A DNA stretch of 64,000 bases, taken from contig CM024753.1 in the NCBI GenBank assembly GCA_014218235.1, positions 182,566,348-182,630,347 on the forward strand, read 5' to 3'. The DNA comes from Colocasia esculenta. Lineage: Eukaryota > Streptophyta > Magnoliopsida > Alismatales > Araceae. Shown here in pieces: positions 11,701 to 21,125 of this stretch (position 1 is the stretch's first letter; each line of letters starts with the position of its first letter). The position numbers and the translations under genes are program-made. The notes beneath the pieces are model-generated. The model did not search any database. It was given only the letters and a program-made list of their open reading frames with translations, and was not told the origin of the DNA.

Positions 11701-12145
11701 GGTGCCCCTCTCTGTCCTTGGTCATTTCCGAGAGGATTTCTGGGAGTTTTGCTGGTTTGTCATGGCACGTGCGGCACACGTGCGCACACATGCCCGCATG
11801 CATTTGACGTGCATTTGACGTGCGTTTTTGCCCGTTTCGCGTGCGTTTGACCCCATTTTTGGAGGGCATGTGCATTTTACCCTTTCGGACCCATCCGAGT
11901 CGTACGCGATCTTTAACGCGAGTCCGAATATTGAGTTTCGGCTGTCCGGGGCGCGCATTTCCGCCATTGACAGGCTTTTTAAGCGTCATCCTCCGGCTCG
12001 TTCTGGGTGGACGTCCGAACTCAAACCCATTTATCTCAGGTGTTCGAGTGAGGGAGACCGGAGTTTCTTCCTAGCCTTTTGTGGATTTCCGGACGAGTTT
12101 GCCACCCGGGACTTGTTTAAATCCCGATATTTTTCGGGTTCAACA

Positions 12146-12157
12146 AATGCCCCCCAC
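12146..12157 (-). other. Polypurine tract of element 1
   Basis: The minus strand reads GTGGGGGGCATT directly before the 3' LTR. It is identical to the tract of element 2 at 59869-59880, as expected for the plus-strand primer of reverse transcription. Confidence 0.85.
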
Positions 12158-13036
12158 GGGATATCCGTCAGAGGCGAAGACGAAGGCGGGTATCCCGTGG
12201 CGATTATCAAACTCTACCCCTGGTCTTAATGACTTGGCGGGGATTTGGGTTGAAAACCACAGCGATGCGCTTCAATACTTGTGTAGTGTCGCCAGCAACT
12301 TAGGACAACAATCTGTTGTTGCCGGTTGAGCCGGCGATCAAACTTGCTATGCTTCTCGCGCTGAGCCATCAGCTCTCCTCGCTCGTGTATTTTTCAGATT
12401 TGTTTTCAACTCAAGAGTTCCCACGAGAGGACCCAGGAGAGCGCACATCACTTCAGGGAAGTAACATGGACCCGCTCCACCAGGTCAACTCTAGGGGTGA
12501 GTTTCATCGAAGAGCTGCTCCTTGACTTTGCTTGGAGCTGACCTTGGCTGTCTTCATCCGAGTCTTGCCCCTTTTTTGACTTGGCTCAAGAATCTGATTT
12601 CAGCATCCTTCTTCCGAGGCTTGCCTTTTCCCGCCCTCTACTCGGTTTCTTGGACCGGTAAGTTCGAGCGATGTCTTTTGGCCGTTGCATTTCTGGCATT
12701 CCTCCAGATCTGATGCAACATTTCGGGTGCTGGGGCTGGCCTTCTCGGGCTTTGTCCAGCAACCTGGCTTTGATTCTTAGTTGAGAAGGCTTGCCTTTTC
12801 TGGCCTTGCTCGTCGACCCCGATTGATTTTGTATTTCTTCTTTCTGAGATTTGCCTTATTGGCTTTTCCCAGGCTTGCTCTCGGCATCTTCTGCTTGAAT
12901 TTTGTATTTGTGGCATTCCTCAAGATCTGATGCAACATTTTGGGTGCTGGGCTGGCCTTCTCGGGGCTTTCTCCAGCAACCCAACTTTGATTGGATGATG
13001 ATTTTTTTTTTTGTTCATCTTTTTTTTTTCATATTA
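12158..13036 (-). other. Element 1 3' untranslated region, distal part
   Basis: I see no conserved coding sequence here. A segment near 12700-12780 recurs near 12905-12985 (CAACATTT(C/T)GGGTGCTGGG), a short internal duplication. Confidence 0.5.
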
Positions 13037-13168
13037 CCATCCCAAGCGCCCTTTCGGGTTTTCACCGGGGATGGCCCCCTCTAGCTTTTTCCGGTGCGCC
13101 CTTTCAGGTTTTCACACCGAGGGGTTACCCATTTTTGCCTGAGGCGCCCTTTCGGGTTTTCACCTTAG
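13037..13168 (-). other. Triple-hairpin GNRA module B (element 1)
   Basis: Read on the minus strand, three units carry the core TGAAAACCCGAAAGGGCG (middle one CCTGAAAGGG). Outer stems are TAAGG/CCTCA-like (one mismatch), CGGTG/CACCG (perfect) and CCATCCC/GGGATGG (perfect). Spacers GGCAAAAA and GGAAAAAGC follow the first and second hairpins. Function is unknown. Confidence 0.8.
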
Positions 13169-13319
13169 CTGGGTTTGAGGCCTTTTTGCCCTCGAACATC
13201 CATTTTCTAGGGGATGATCAAGTCCGCCGGGACATCTATATTTTTAGCCCCTTTTCTCTTTCTCTCTTTTTTTTTGATGGGTCCAAGGCCGGACCCCGGG
13301 GGGGGGTTGATCGCAGGAC

Positions 13320-13930
13320 CCGCCTTCTGGATTTAGCCTACCTTCTTGGGGTTTGCTGGCTAAGAATTTTTTGGTTCGACCGACCGCAAGGGTTTGCTGG
13401 TCAAAGGGATAGCCTACCTTCTTGGGGTTTGCTGGCTAAAGGGTTTAGGGTTAGCCTACCTTCTTGGGGTTTGCTGGCTAAGGTTTTTAGGGTTTGACCG
13501 ACCACGGAGGTTTATTGGTCAAAAAGGGAATAGCCTACCTTCTTGGGGTTTGTTGGCTAAGGTTTTGGGTTTGCCTACCTTCTTGGGGTTTGCTGGCTAG
13601 GGATTTTAGGGTTTGACCGACCACGGAGGTTTATTGGTCAAAAAGGGAATAGCCTACCTTCTTGGGGGTTTCTGGCTAAGGGTTTTAGGGTTTGACCGAC
13701 CACGGAGGTTTATTGGTCAAAAAGGGAATAGCCTACCTTCTTGGGGTTTGTTGGCTAAGGTTTTGGGTTTGCCTACCTTCTTGGGGTTTGCTGGCTAGGG
13801 ATTTTAGGGTTTGACCGACCACGGAGGTTTATTGGTCAAAAAGGGAATAGCCTACCTTCTTGGGGTTTGCTGGCTAAAGGGTTTAGGTTTGACCGACCGC
13901 GGAGGTTTGTTGGTCAAAAAGAAATGGCTT
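13320..13930 (-). repeat. Tandem repeats between the hairpin modules of element 1
   Basis: Alternating units contain GGTTTGCTGGCTAAGG and GACCGACCACGGAGG-TTTATTGGTCAAAAA. On the minus strand they form TAGCC...GGCTA and GACCA...TGGTC stems. The region lies between modules B and A. Confidence 0.8.
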
Positions 13931-14065
13931 GATCCACCATTTCGGTTTACCTACGGAGCAGAATAGAGGCCCGACCCAGCATTTTGTTTGCTGGCTGCGC
14001 GAAACATGCCTTGGTAAGTAATGATTTGATTTTGATTTTCTATCCCCTTTTTTTTTTTCGCATTA

Positions 14066-14197
14066 CTGACTCCTGCGCCCTTTCGGGTTTTCACAGAAGC
14101 CAGCCCCCTCTAGCTTTTTCCAACGCGCCCTTTCAGGTTTTCACGTTGAGGGGTTATCCACTTTTGCCTGAGGCGCCCTTTCGGGTTTTCACCTCAG
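14066..14197 (-). other. Triple-hairpin GNRA module A (element 1)
   Basis: On the minus strand the outer stems are CTGAGG/CCTCAG (perfect), CAACG/CGTTG (perfect) and CTGGCTTCTG/CAGGAGTCAG (ten pairs, two of them G-U). The core is TGAAAACCCGAAAGGGCG with a GAAA loop. The G-U pairs would be A-C mismatches on the other strand, which favours RNA of the element's sense strand. Confidence 0.82.
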
Positions 14198-14394
14198 CTG
14201 GATTTTAGGCATTTTTACCCTCGGACACCCCTTTTGGGGAGTGGCCAAGTCTGCCGGGACATCTCTATTTTTAGTCCCTTTTTCCTTTTTTTCTTCTTTC
14301 TCTTTTTTTTTGAAGCTGGTGTCCGAAGCAAGGTTGCAGAACCTCGACTAGGGGATTCACCGTTTGGCTTTAGCCCATCATCGTGATTCGTGGG

Positions 14395-14830
14395 CCTAAG
14401 ACGGCGCAGCCTACCAGGGAGGTTTACTGGCTGAAGGGTTGACTTGGTTGACCTGGACAGTTTGCTAACCAAGGAGGAGTTTTTAGCCGACCTTCTGGGG
14501 GTTTATTGGCTAAAGGGTTAACTTGGTTGACCTGGACGGTTTGCTAACCAAGGAGGAGTTTTTAGCCGACCTTCTGGGGGGTTTATTGGCTAAGGGAGTT
14601 TGACTTGGTCGACCTGGAAGGTTTGTTGACCAAGAAGGAGTTTTTTAGCCGACCTTCTGGGGGTTTGTTGGCTAAGGGTTTGACTTGGTCGACGTGAAAG
14701 GTTTGCTGACCAAGAAGGAGTTTTTTAGCCGACCTTCTGGGGGTTTATTGGCTAGAGGTTTGACTTGGTCGACCTGGAAGGTTTGCTGACCAAGAAGGAG
14801 TTTTTAGCCGACCTTCTGGGGGTTTATTGG
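14395..14830 (-). repeat. Pol-proximal hairpin repeats of element 1
   Basis: Units of about 80 bp pair TTAGCC with GGCTAA, and CTTGGTT with AACCAAG in early units or CTTGGTC with GACCAAG in later ones. The second difference is compensated on both sides of the stem. Confidence 0.8.
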
Positions 14831-16740
14831 CTAAGGGAGTTTGAGGACTGCTGCCCTAAGAATTCATGCTCAGGGGCAAAGTACATTTTGAGATGCTTGC
14901 CATTTAGTGGTGGAAAGGGGCGATCGCCGGCGTGTGTTGCCAGCGTGTATCCCCCGCCTTCATACACTCCAGTGACCACGTACGGCCCGCGCCAGTTCGG
15001 CTGGAGTTTGCCACTTGATTTGCCTGCCATGACTTCTCTTCGCTTGACCATGACGAGGTCACCTTTCTTGAAGACACGAGACCTGACTAGCTTGTCATAG
15101 GCTCGGGTCATGCGGGCTTGATAGGATTGGAGATGTTTGTATGCTTCCAACCTTTGGCCCTCTAGGTCGGACAATTCCTCCAACCTTCTTTCAATTTCTT
15201 GTCGCTCCTCGGATTGGAGACCGGTATAGACGGCTACCCTGTAGGATGACATTTCAATTTCGATGGGGAGCATGGCTTCAGCTCCGTACACCAAAGAGAA
15301 AGGAGAGCACCCCGTAGGGGTCTTGTAGACCGTCCGGTATGCCCAGAGAGCTTCGTGTACTTTCTCCCCCCAATCACGTTTGCGGTTGCCGACTATCTTG
15401 TCCAGCAGTTTGCAAAGGGTCTTGTTGAAGGCTTCCGCCAGACCGTTGGCTTGAGGGTTGTATACCGTCGACGTCCTCCAATCTATCTGGAATTTGGCCG
15501 CCAACGCATATATCGTTTTGTTTCTGAAGGGCGTACCGTTATCTGATACGATCCGATGAGGGGTGCCGAACCTGTAAATCAGGTGTTGCTTGACAAATTT
15601 TGCAACGGCTACCCCGGTGACTTCCCGGAGAGGGATTGCTTCTGCCCATCGGGAGAAATAGTCGGTGGCTGCCAGGATAAACTTATGGCCGCCAGAGGAC
15701 GGTGGGAATGGTCCCACGACATCCATTCCCCATTCGGCGAAGGGCCATGTGGGGGCGGTTGGATGTAATTCGCTCGGCGGCTTTCTTGGCACCGAACTGA
15801 AGACCTGGCATTGATGACATGCACGAGCGTACTGGACGCAATCTGCGTACATAGTCGGCCAGAAGAAGCCTTTTAGCTTGATGTTGATTTTCATCTTGTC
15901 TCCCGCTTGATGGGCTCCGCACAGTCCAGAGTGGACTTCGTGCATGATGACTTTGGCTTCTTTAGGGGAGAGACATCGGAGGAGGACAGACTTGTCTTTT
16001 TCATGGACAAGCCGATATAGTTGGTCCCCGATCATTTGATATGATGTGGCCCGCCGCAGCAGTCGGACTCGTTCGGCCCGGTCTGAAGGCAGCCAACCGT
16101 TCTTTATTTGAATGATCGGCTGGCGCCAGTCTTCTTCTTGGCTGGCTTCTTCTTCGAGGGCGTCGACCTCTGCATTTTCTGGGTCGGAGTCGTCCTCGAG
16201 AACGCTGGGCATCAGCCTCCTATGTCGGACAGTTATCCCCAACTCCCCTTCGGGAGGAAGCTTTAGGGCGGACGCCAGTTTGGCTAGCGCATCCGCCTGA
16301 GAGTTTTGCCCTCTAGGGACATGTCCGATTTCGAACAAGCAGAATCTCTCACGGAGCTTTATTACTTTGGCATGATAGGGGATCAGTTCCTTTTTTCGAA
16401 CTTCGTAATCTCCCAGCACTTGACGGATGACCAACTGTGAGTCTCCGTAGACTTTTATGCACTTGATGCCCATTTCGGCAGCCAGTTGAAGTCCCACGAT
16501 CAGCGCTTCATATTCTGCTTGATTGTTGGTCAATGGCTTCATGAGGGCACATGAGTTGTGCAGTATTCCCCCTTGTGGAGTCACCAGGACAATGCCCGCT
16601 CCGGAGGTATAAGTTGTGGTGCCGTCAGTTTGCTTGAGCACCCGGGAAGCGCCATCAAAGTAGAGTTCCCAGTGTGGTAACTCTATGGCGAGAGTGTTCC
16701 CACTTTCTTGAATGGGGGCTTCTTTTTGTTGGGTCCCCTC
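14824..16740 (-). CDS. Element 1 pol, 3' part: archaeal-type RNase H and integrase
   Basis: The frame starts with an RNase H of the extra Tat type (WELYFDGAS, NNQAEYEALI, YGDSQLV, NSQADALAKLA) at about 16660-16250. It continues into integrase: a zinc-binding part ending CHQC near 15800, then the DDE core with GMDVVGPF, VSDNGTPF and NGLAEAFN. The extra RNase H digests the RNA template together with the RT-linked one, and integrase joins the cDNA to the target. No chromodomain follows. The frame is open upstream to 17031, but that part is out of register with RT, so a one-base shift near 16740, at an A run, separates the two. Confidence 0.88.
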   Translation of the reverse strand, partial: EGTQQKEAPIQESGNTLAIELPHWELYFDGASRVLKQTDGTTTYTSGAGIVLVTPQGGILHNSCALMKPLTNNQAEYEALIVGLQLAAEMGIKCIKVYGDSQLVIRQVLGDYEVRKKELIPYHAKVIKLRERFCLFEIGHVPRGQNSQADALAKLASALKLPPEGELGITVRHRRLMPSVLEDDSDPENAEVDALEEEASQEEDWRQPIIQIKNGWLPSDRAERVRLLRRATSYQMIGDQLYRLVHEKDKSVLLRCLSPKEAKVIMHEVHSGLCGAHQAGDKMKINIKLKGFFWPTMYADCVQYARACHQCQVFSSVPRKPPSELHPTAPTWPFAEWGMDVVGPFPPSSGGHKFILAATDYFSRWAEAIPLREVTGVAVAKFVKQHLIYRFGTPHRIVSDNGTPFRNKTIYALAAKFQIDWRTSTVYNPQANGLAEAFNKTLCKLLDKIVGNRKRDWGEKVHEALWAYRTVYKTPTGCSPFSLVYGAEAMLPIEIEMSSYRVAVYTGLQSEERQEIERRLEELSDLEGQRLEAYKHLQSYQARMTRAYDKLVRSRVFKKGDLVMVKRREVMAGKSSGKLQPNWRGPYVVTGVYEGGGYTLATHAGDRPFPPLNGKHLKMYFAPEHEFLGQQSSNSLSQ

Positions 16741-17969
16741 CCCGTGGGGGATGAGAGCGTCTCCTCTTCCGGAAGCTTGAACTCGAGGGGAGAGCCGGCT
16801 GGGAGCGGATGCGCCGCCAGGAAGTCCGCCATACCTTGCCCTTTGATTGCTTTTCTCGGGACGAAGGTGATATCGAACTCCATGAGGAGAAGAGCCCATT
16901 TTCCCATCCTTCCTGACAGCACCGGTTGGGTGAGGAGCGCTTTTAGCGGGTCTATCCTCGAGATGAGGCTGACCTGATGGGCTAGCAGATAGTGCCGTAA
17001 TTTCTTGACGGCGAATATCAGCGCTAGGCACACTTTCTCCACTGGGGAATATCGGTGCTCCGGACCCACGAGCATCCTACTGAGGTAGTAGAGCGGCTGC
17101 TCTTTGCCTTCCTCATTTGTTTGCGCCAAGAGCGCTCCCAGCGACGTTTCCATGGCCGCGATGTAGAGGATGAGCGGCTTATCTTTCACTGGGGCTCCCA
17201 AGACGGGAGGAGTAAGGAGATACTCTTTGATTTCTTCAAAAGTATCTTGGCACTCTTGGTCCCATACGAATGGGGCTCCTTTCTTCATCAATTTGCTGAA
17301 GGGGGCGCATCTGCCCGCAAGATTGGAGATGAACCGCCGTATGTAGGCCAGCCTTCCTTGGAGAGATTTCAGCTCCGTTAAGGTTTTCGGTGGCGGCAGC
17401 TCTCTGATAGCTTTGATTTTGACGGGATCAATTTCTATCCCGCGGTATTTGACAACGAAGCCGAGGAATTTGCCGCTTGATACGCCGAAGGCGCACTTCA
17501 TCGGGTTCATCTTCAGTTGATGTTGGCGAAGCCTTTCGAAGACCTGGCGTAAATCGCCTAGGTGATCTTCCCGCCTTTTGGTCTTGACGACCAGATCATC
17601 AACATAGCACTCAACCGAGTCGTGGAGCATTTCTCCGAAGATCTTGGTCATGGCTCGTTGATAGGTGGCTCCGGCATTTTTCAGGCCGAAGGGCATTCTT
17701 TTATAGTTGTAGATCCCTTTGGGGGACCTAAAGGCGGTATGACCCTTATCCTTGGGTGCCATGCGGATTTGATTGTAGCCTGACGACCCGTCCATGAAGG
17801 AGAGCGCTTCATGCCCTGTGGTCATGTCGATCATAGTTTCCGTGATCGGGACCGGGAAGTCATCCTTCGGGCAAGCTTTGTTCAAGTCCCTGTAGTCGAT
17901 ACAGATTCGGACTTCGCCGTTCTTTTCTTGACCGGCACTATGTTGGCTAGCCACGTTGGATAGATGCAT
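16683..17969 (-). CDS. Element 1 pol: reverse transcriptase and RNase H
   Basis: RT motifs are visible in order: CIDYRDLNKACPKDDFP (residues ~23-39), FMDGSSGYNQI (59-69), MPFGLKNAGATYQ (92-104) and the catalytic YVDD (122-125, near 17606). The linked RNase H follows (LYYLSRML, EHRYSPVEK). The N-terminal part of RT (PGLDPSVAEHEL...PVKQAQRRM) is in another frame at 17882-18124. The join falls in an A run near 17930, where one base appears to be missing. Confidence 0.9.
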   Translation of the reverse strand: MHLSNVASQHSAGQEKNGEVRICIDYRDLNKACPKDDFPVPITETMIDMTTGHEALSFMDGSSGYNQIRMAPKDKGHTAFRSPKGIYNYKRMPFGLKNAGATYQRAMTKIFGEMLHDSVECYVDDLVVKTKRREDHLGDLRQVFERLRQHQLKMNPMKCAFGVSSGKFLGFVVKYRGIEIDPVKIKAIRELPPPKTLTELKSLQGRLAYIRRFISNLAGRCAPFSKLMKKGAPFVWDQECQDTFEEIKEYLLTPPVLGAPVKDKPLILYIAAMETSLGALLAQTNEEGKEQPLYYLSRMLVGPEHRYSPVEKVCLALIFAVKKLRHYLLAHQVSLISRIDPLKALLTQPVLSGRMGKWALLLMEFDITFVPRKAIKGQGMADFLAAHPLPAGSPLEFKLPEEETLSSPTGRGPNKKKPPFKKVGTLSP

Positions 17970-18357
17970 GGCTCGGTGAAGTCGACTTGAAGAAGTCTGT
18001 CCACCTCGGCATTTACTTTCAGCTCCAGCTCGTGGCGCATACGCCGTTGGGCCTGCTTGACCGGCTTCGCTGCGGGGAGTATGGACAACTCATGCTCAGC
18101 CACGGAGGGGTCCAGGCCTGGCATTTCTTTATATGTCCACGCGAAACAGTCTTTGAATTCCAGCAGATTGCCGGTATGACTGTCTTTCTTCCTCGTTCAG
18201 GAGAGCGCTGACGAAGATTGGTCGAGGTTCTTCTGGTTCCCCGAGGTCGAGTTCGACCAGTTCGTCGACCGTAGCTTGTCCGCCGTCTTCGAGTTCACGG
18301 GGTGCTGGCTGCAGGTCGATGAAATCCTTTTCTTCATCGGAGTCAGCAACGTGGACG

Positions 18358-20091
18358 TCATAATATCTGAAGCCTTCTTCTGTGATCGGCCAGAAATGAC
18401 TTCCTTCGCTTTGAGGTGCTTCTTGGCACGACGTCCCGTTTGATAGGACGAGGGTGACCTCCCCTTGCTTCTGCTTTGTAGCGGGGTAGGAGATTGCCCC
18501 CCGGAGGGCACTGGTCAGGTGAGGGCGCGAGCCCTGCGGTATTGACCGTATGATAGGCCTCGCATTCCGCCTCCTGACCATAGCCCAACCCCCGAGTGTC
18601 TTTGGCACAATAGGGCGGTTGCCCTCGGAGTTGCTTCGGGTACCACAGCCGATGGAAGTACTCCCGTCGCGAGGGGTCTTGCATTTGTGCAATCTTTTGC
18701 CTTTGGCACAATTCCTTGATGTGCTCGGGCATGTCGTCCATTTCTTGAACGGGCTCTGGGGCGACTTGAGTCGCTCGGCTCCAGCCGAAGTCGTCTTCGA
18801 GGGGCCCACAAGGAAGCGGGTCTCCTTTGTAGAAGAGGATCGGCTTCGGCGTCTCGCCTTCTTCGAGACTGTCGGTTCTGTAATGGGTGACAACGAACGT
18901 CTTTAGTCGCTCCACCCATTGCTCCTCCCTATGGAAGGGCAGCTGCATGTACGCCGGCGGCAAGGAGATGCTTCGGTTGATGATCTCGCCGACGGCGTTT
19001 GCTTCATAGTTGATTTCACGCCTTTCTGGACAACTTGGCCCGGGCGTGGTGGATTCGGCGAGGCGGCTGAGCCGAGCTTCAAGGAGGTCTTTGTTGACCG
19101 TGAAGAGCTCTTCCTCGTCCCGATCTTGGCTTGCTTGATTTGCGTCGGCATTTTGTTTTTCCTTGCCTTTTGACGCGGTGGTTGGCTTGCCGAGAGGCTC
19201 GGCGAAGTACAGCTGAGCGTCCGCCAGGTTGCATTCATTTGGGCGGAACGGGGCCCGGTCGGCAAAGACCGTATGCTGCTCTCCTTCTTTGATGTATTTT
19301 ATACATTGGTGGAGAGTCGAGGGGACGACCCGATTTTCATGGAGCCAGGGTCTTCCCAGGAGGGCTTTGTAAGACGTGTTTGCATTGATGATGTAAAACA
19401 CGACCTTAGTAGTGAGGCCGTCCATGGCCAGCTGTACTTCCACCTTTCCCAAGGCGTTCTCAGAATTCTGGTTGAATCCAGCGATTCTGATGTCATTTAC
19501 CCTTTGCAAGTAGGGCGTGAGATATAAAGACTTGAAGGTCTTCAGGGGCATGATGTTGATTGACGCCCCGGGGTCAACCAGGATCCGGTTGAGCTCGTGC
19601 CCGTTGACTTTTCCTTGCATATACAACGGGCGGTTGTGGTATAGCGTCGGCAACAGCATGTCCTTGTCGGAGAAGGTCACCTCCGCCACCAGTGCTTCTA
19701 GGGCTTGCGCCTGGAGTTCGGTCACGTCAGCTTCGTAGACCTCGGGCTCTTGCAAGATTTTGACGAGCGCCGTTCTCAACTCTTTGCTCCAGGCAATGGC
19801 ATCCCATATGGTGATGTTGGTCGGGAACCGCTTCATATGCTGTATGATTTTGCGGTCAGCCCGGGCACGGGTTTGATCCAATGGTGGGACAGTATCCTCC
19901 AAGGCCTTTATCGGTTGCCCGAATTGGTTGACCCGTCTTGCCACTGGCTTTCGTCCGGCTTTTCTTCGAACAACGAGCCTAGGCCATCCTCCTCCGGGGC
20001 GGCAGTTTCTTCTTTGCCGCTTCCGGACGGAGTGGGCCGGACGGCCGGCTCGGGAGCTTTCCGATTGAGAAACTTGCTGGGGATCGCCCAT
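18358..20091 (-). CDS. Element 1 protease region
   Basis: The frame holds a retropepsin-like active site LVDPGASINIMPL at residues ~171-183 (near 19575), with the later hydrophobic stretch LLGRPWLH expected of the fold. DPG replaces the usual DTG/DSG. Upstream residues NITIWDAIAWS and DMLLPTLYHNRPLY are shared with element 2 (47540-47750). A long acidic linker follows toward RT and continues in a second frame at 18129-18893. The protease would process the gag-pol product. The first ~50 residues overlap gag in another frame and are probably not used. Confidence 0.8.
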   Translation of the reverse strand: MGDPQQVSQSESSRAGRPAHSVRKRQRRNCRPGGGWPRLVVRRKAGRKPVARRVNQFGQPIKALEDTVPPLDQTRARADRKIIQHMKRFPTNITIWDAIAWSKELRTALVKILQEPEVYEADVTELQAQALEALVAEVTFSDKDMLLPTLYHNRPLYMQGKVNGHELNRILVDPGASINIMPLKTFKSLYLTPYLQRVNDIRIAGFNQNSENALGKVEVQLAMDGLTTKVVFYIINANTSYKALLGRPWLHENRVVPSTLHQCIKYIKEGEQHTVFADRAPFRPNECNLADAQLYFAEPLGKPTTASKGKEKQNADANQASQDRDEEELFTVNKDLLEARLSRLAESTTPGPSCPERREINYEANAVGEIINRSISLPPAYMQLPFHREEQWVERLKTFVVTHYRTDSLEEGETPKPILFYKGDPLPCGPLEDDFGWSRATQVAPEPVQEMDDMPEHIKELCQRQKIAQMQDPSRREYFHRLWYPKQLRGQPPYCAKDTRGLGYGQEAECEAYHTVNTAGLAPSPDQCPPGGNLLPRYKAEARGGHPRPIKRDVVPRSTSKRRKSFLADHRRRLQIL

Positions 20092-21125
20092 CCCCCATGC
20101 TCTTCGTCGTCGGACAGGGCGAAGGGGACTGGCTGGGCGGCCCTCCGATCGGAGAGCCCACTAGCGATGTCCCGCTGCTCTTCTTCTTCCTCGTCAGATG
20201 GGTCGAAGATGAAGGAGTTCGCCCGCACCTCTATTTCCGGGGCGGGCTGAGGTTCTTCTCCTCGGAAGACAATAGTCTTGCCGAGGTCGGGCGAGCTAGT
20301 TTTCTTGCTGGGGGACGGAGAGGATTTCTTTCCTCGTCCACGGCCCTTTCCTTTGCCTCGGTTGCGGCGCCGATATGTTGCCACAAGGGGCGTAACGGCC
20401 GGTGATTGCAAGCTTGCTGGCGGCGGTATCGACACCATGTTGCACGAGAAGTCTTTCAGCATTTCTTCCAGCTTCTCGATAGTGATTTCATCTTCCTTAT
20501 AGAAGATGGCCAGTTCTTCGGGCAGGGGCAGCTTCTCGCCTTCTTGAGCCCTTTGCAGCATTTGATGGAGCCAGCTTTTAAGCCTTGTTTTGCGCTCCAT
20601 CTCTTCCCACGGGATGTATATGTCCAGAGGGACTCCCCAAGTAGGTTTAGAGGGGATATACTCCTCCAGATCGTCAATGAGCTTTTGCAGCTTCTGGAGT
20701 GGAGTGAGCTTTGCTGGGGCTGCCGCGGCCTCCTCTCGCTCAGCTTGCTTCTTTAGGCGCCTCTTCATGTTCTTGCGCCGGTTCTTTTCTTGCTGCACTG
20801 CGCGCGCCATTTCGAGCGGCGTCAGCGGCTTGGCTTGCTCTGTCGCTTGAGGGGTAGTCTCCCGGCCAAGACGACCGTGCGACCTTCCCCTCTTAGGGAA
20901 CATTGACAGAGTGCGCATTCTGGACGCCACCGTCGTCCATCCAGTTTCATCTTGTTGATGCTGGAAAGTGGAGTCAATTGCCTGCTCGACTACCTCGGGC
21001 GGCAGTTGTTGGAACTCGGCCCAATAGGGGCTTGGTTCCGGGCGGCTGGCTCTGTCACCGGCTTCTTGCCCCTGCAGTCTTCTTCTTGGCGCTTGAGTAT
21101 TCGCGGAGGCGAGTCCTCGAAGCAC
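19908..21125 (-). CDS. Element 1 gag C-terminal region
   Basis: This basic then acidic region has a likely coiled-coil or helical segment (NRRKNMKRRLKKQAEREE; LQKLIDDLEEY) and a G-K-R-rich stretch. The blocks PWEEMERK, EEMLKDFSCNM and IVFRGEEPQP match element 2 (46850-47330), so this is a conserved part of Tat gag-pol rather than chance coding. The exact function is not known to me. Similar segments occur between nucleocapsid and protease in Tat elements. Confidence 0.65.
   Translation of the reverse strand: MLRGLASANTQAPRRRLQGQEAGDRASRPEPSPYWAEFQQLPPEVVEQAIDSTFQHQQDETGWTTVASRMRTLSMFPKRGRSHGRLGRETTPQATEQAKPLTPLEMARAVQQEKNRRKNMKRRLKKQAEREEAAAAPAKLTPLQKLQKLIDDLEEYIPSKPTWGVPLDIYIPWEEMERKTRLKSWLHQMLQRAQEGEKLPLPEELAIFYKEDEITIEKLEEMLKDFSCNMVSIPPPASLQSPAVTPLVATYRRRNRGKGKGRGRGKKSSPSPSKKTSSPDLGKTIVFRGEEPQPAPEIEVRANSFIFDPSDEEEEEQRDIASGLSDRRAAQPVPFALSDDEEHGGWAIPSKFLNRKAPEPAVRPTPSGSGKEETAAPEEDGLGSLFEEKPDESQWQDGSTNSGNR

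Larger units (their letters stand above)
9523..12145 (-). repeat. Element 1 LTR (3' LTR in the sense of the element)
   Basis: It is bounded by TGTTGGAACG and GGGTTCAACA. In the sense direction (from 12145 down) it contains a G+C-rich hairpin array, a TATA box at 11257-11267, two arrays of a 45 bp repeat, and the U5 end. It differs from the other LTR mostly by one-base indels in homopolymers and a short indel near 10040. Confidence 0.92.

Noticed and set aside
16740..17031. N-terminal ~100 residues of the 735-residue integrase frame
   Set aside because: They overlap RNase H in another frame. Conserved protein sequence starts only near 16740.
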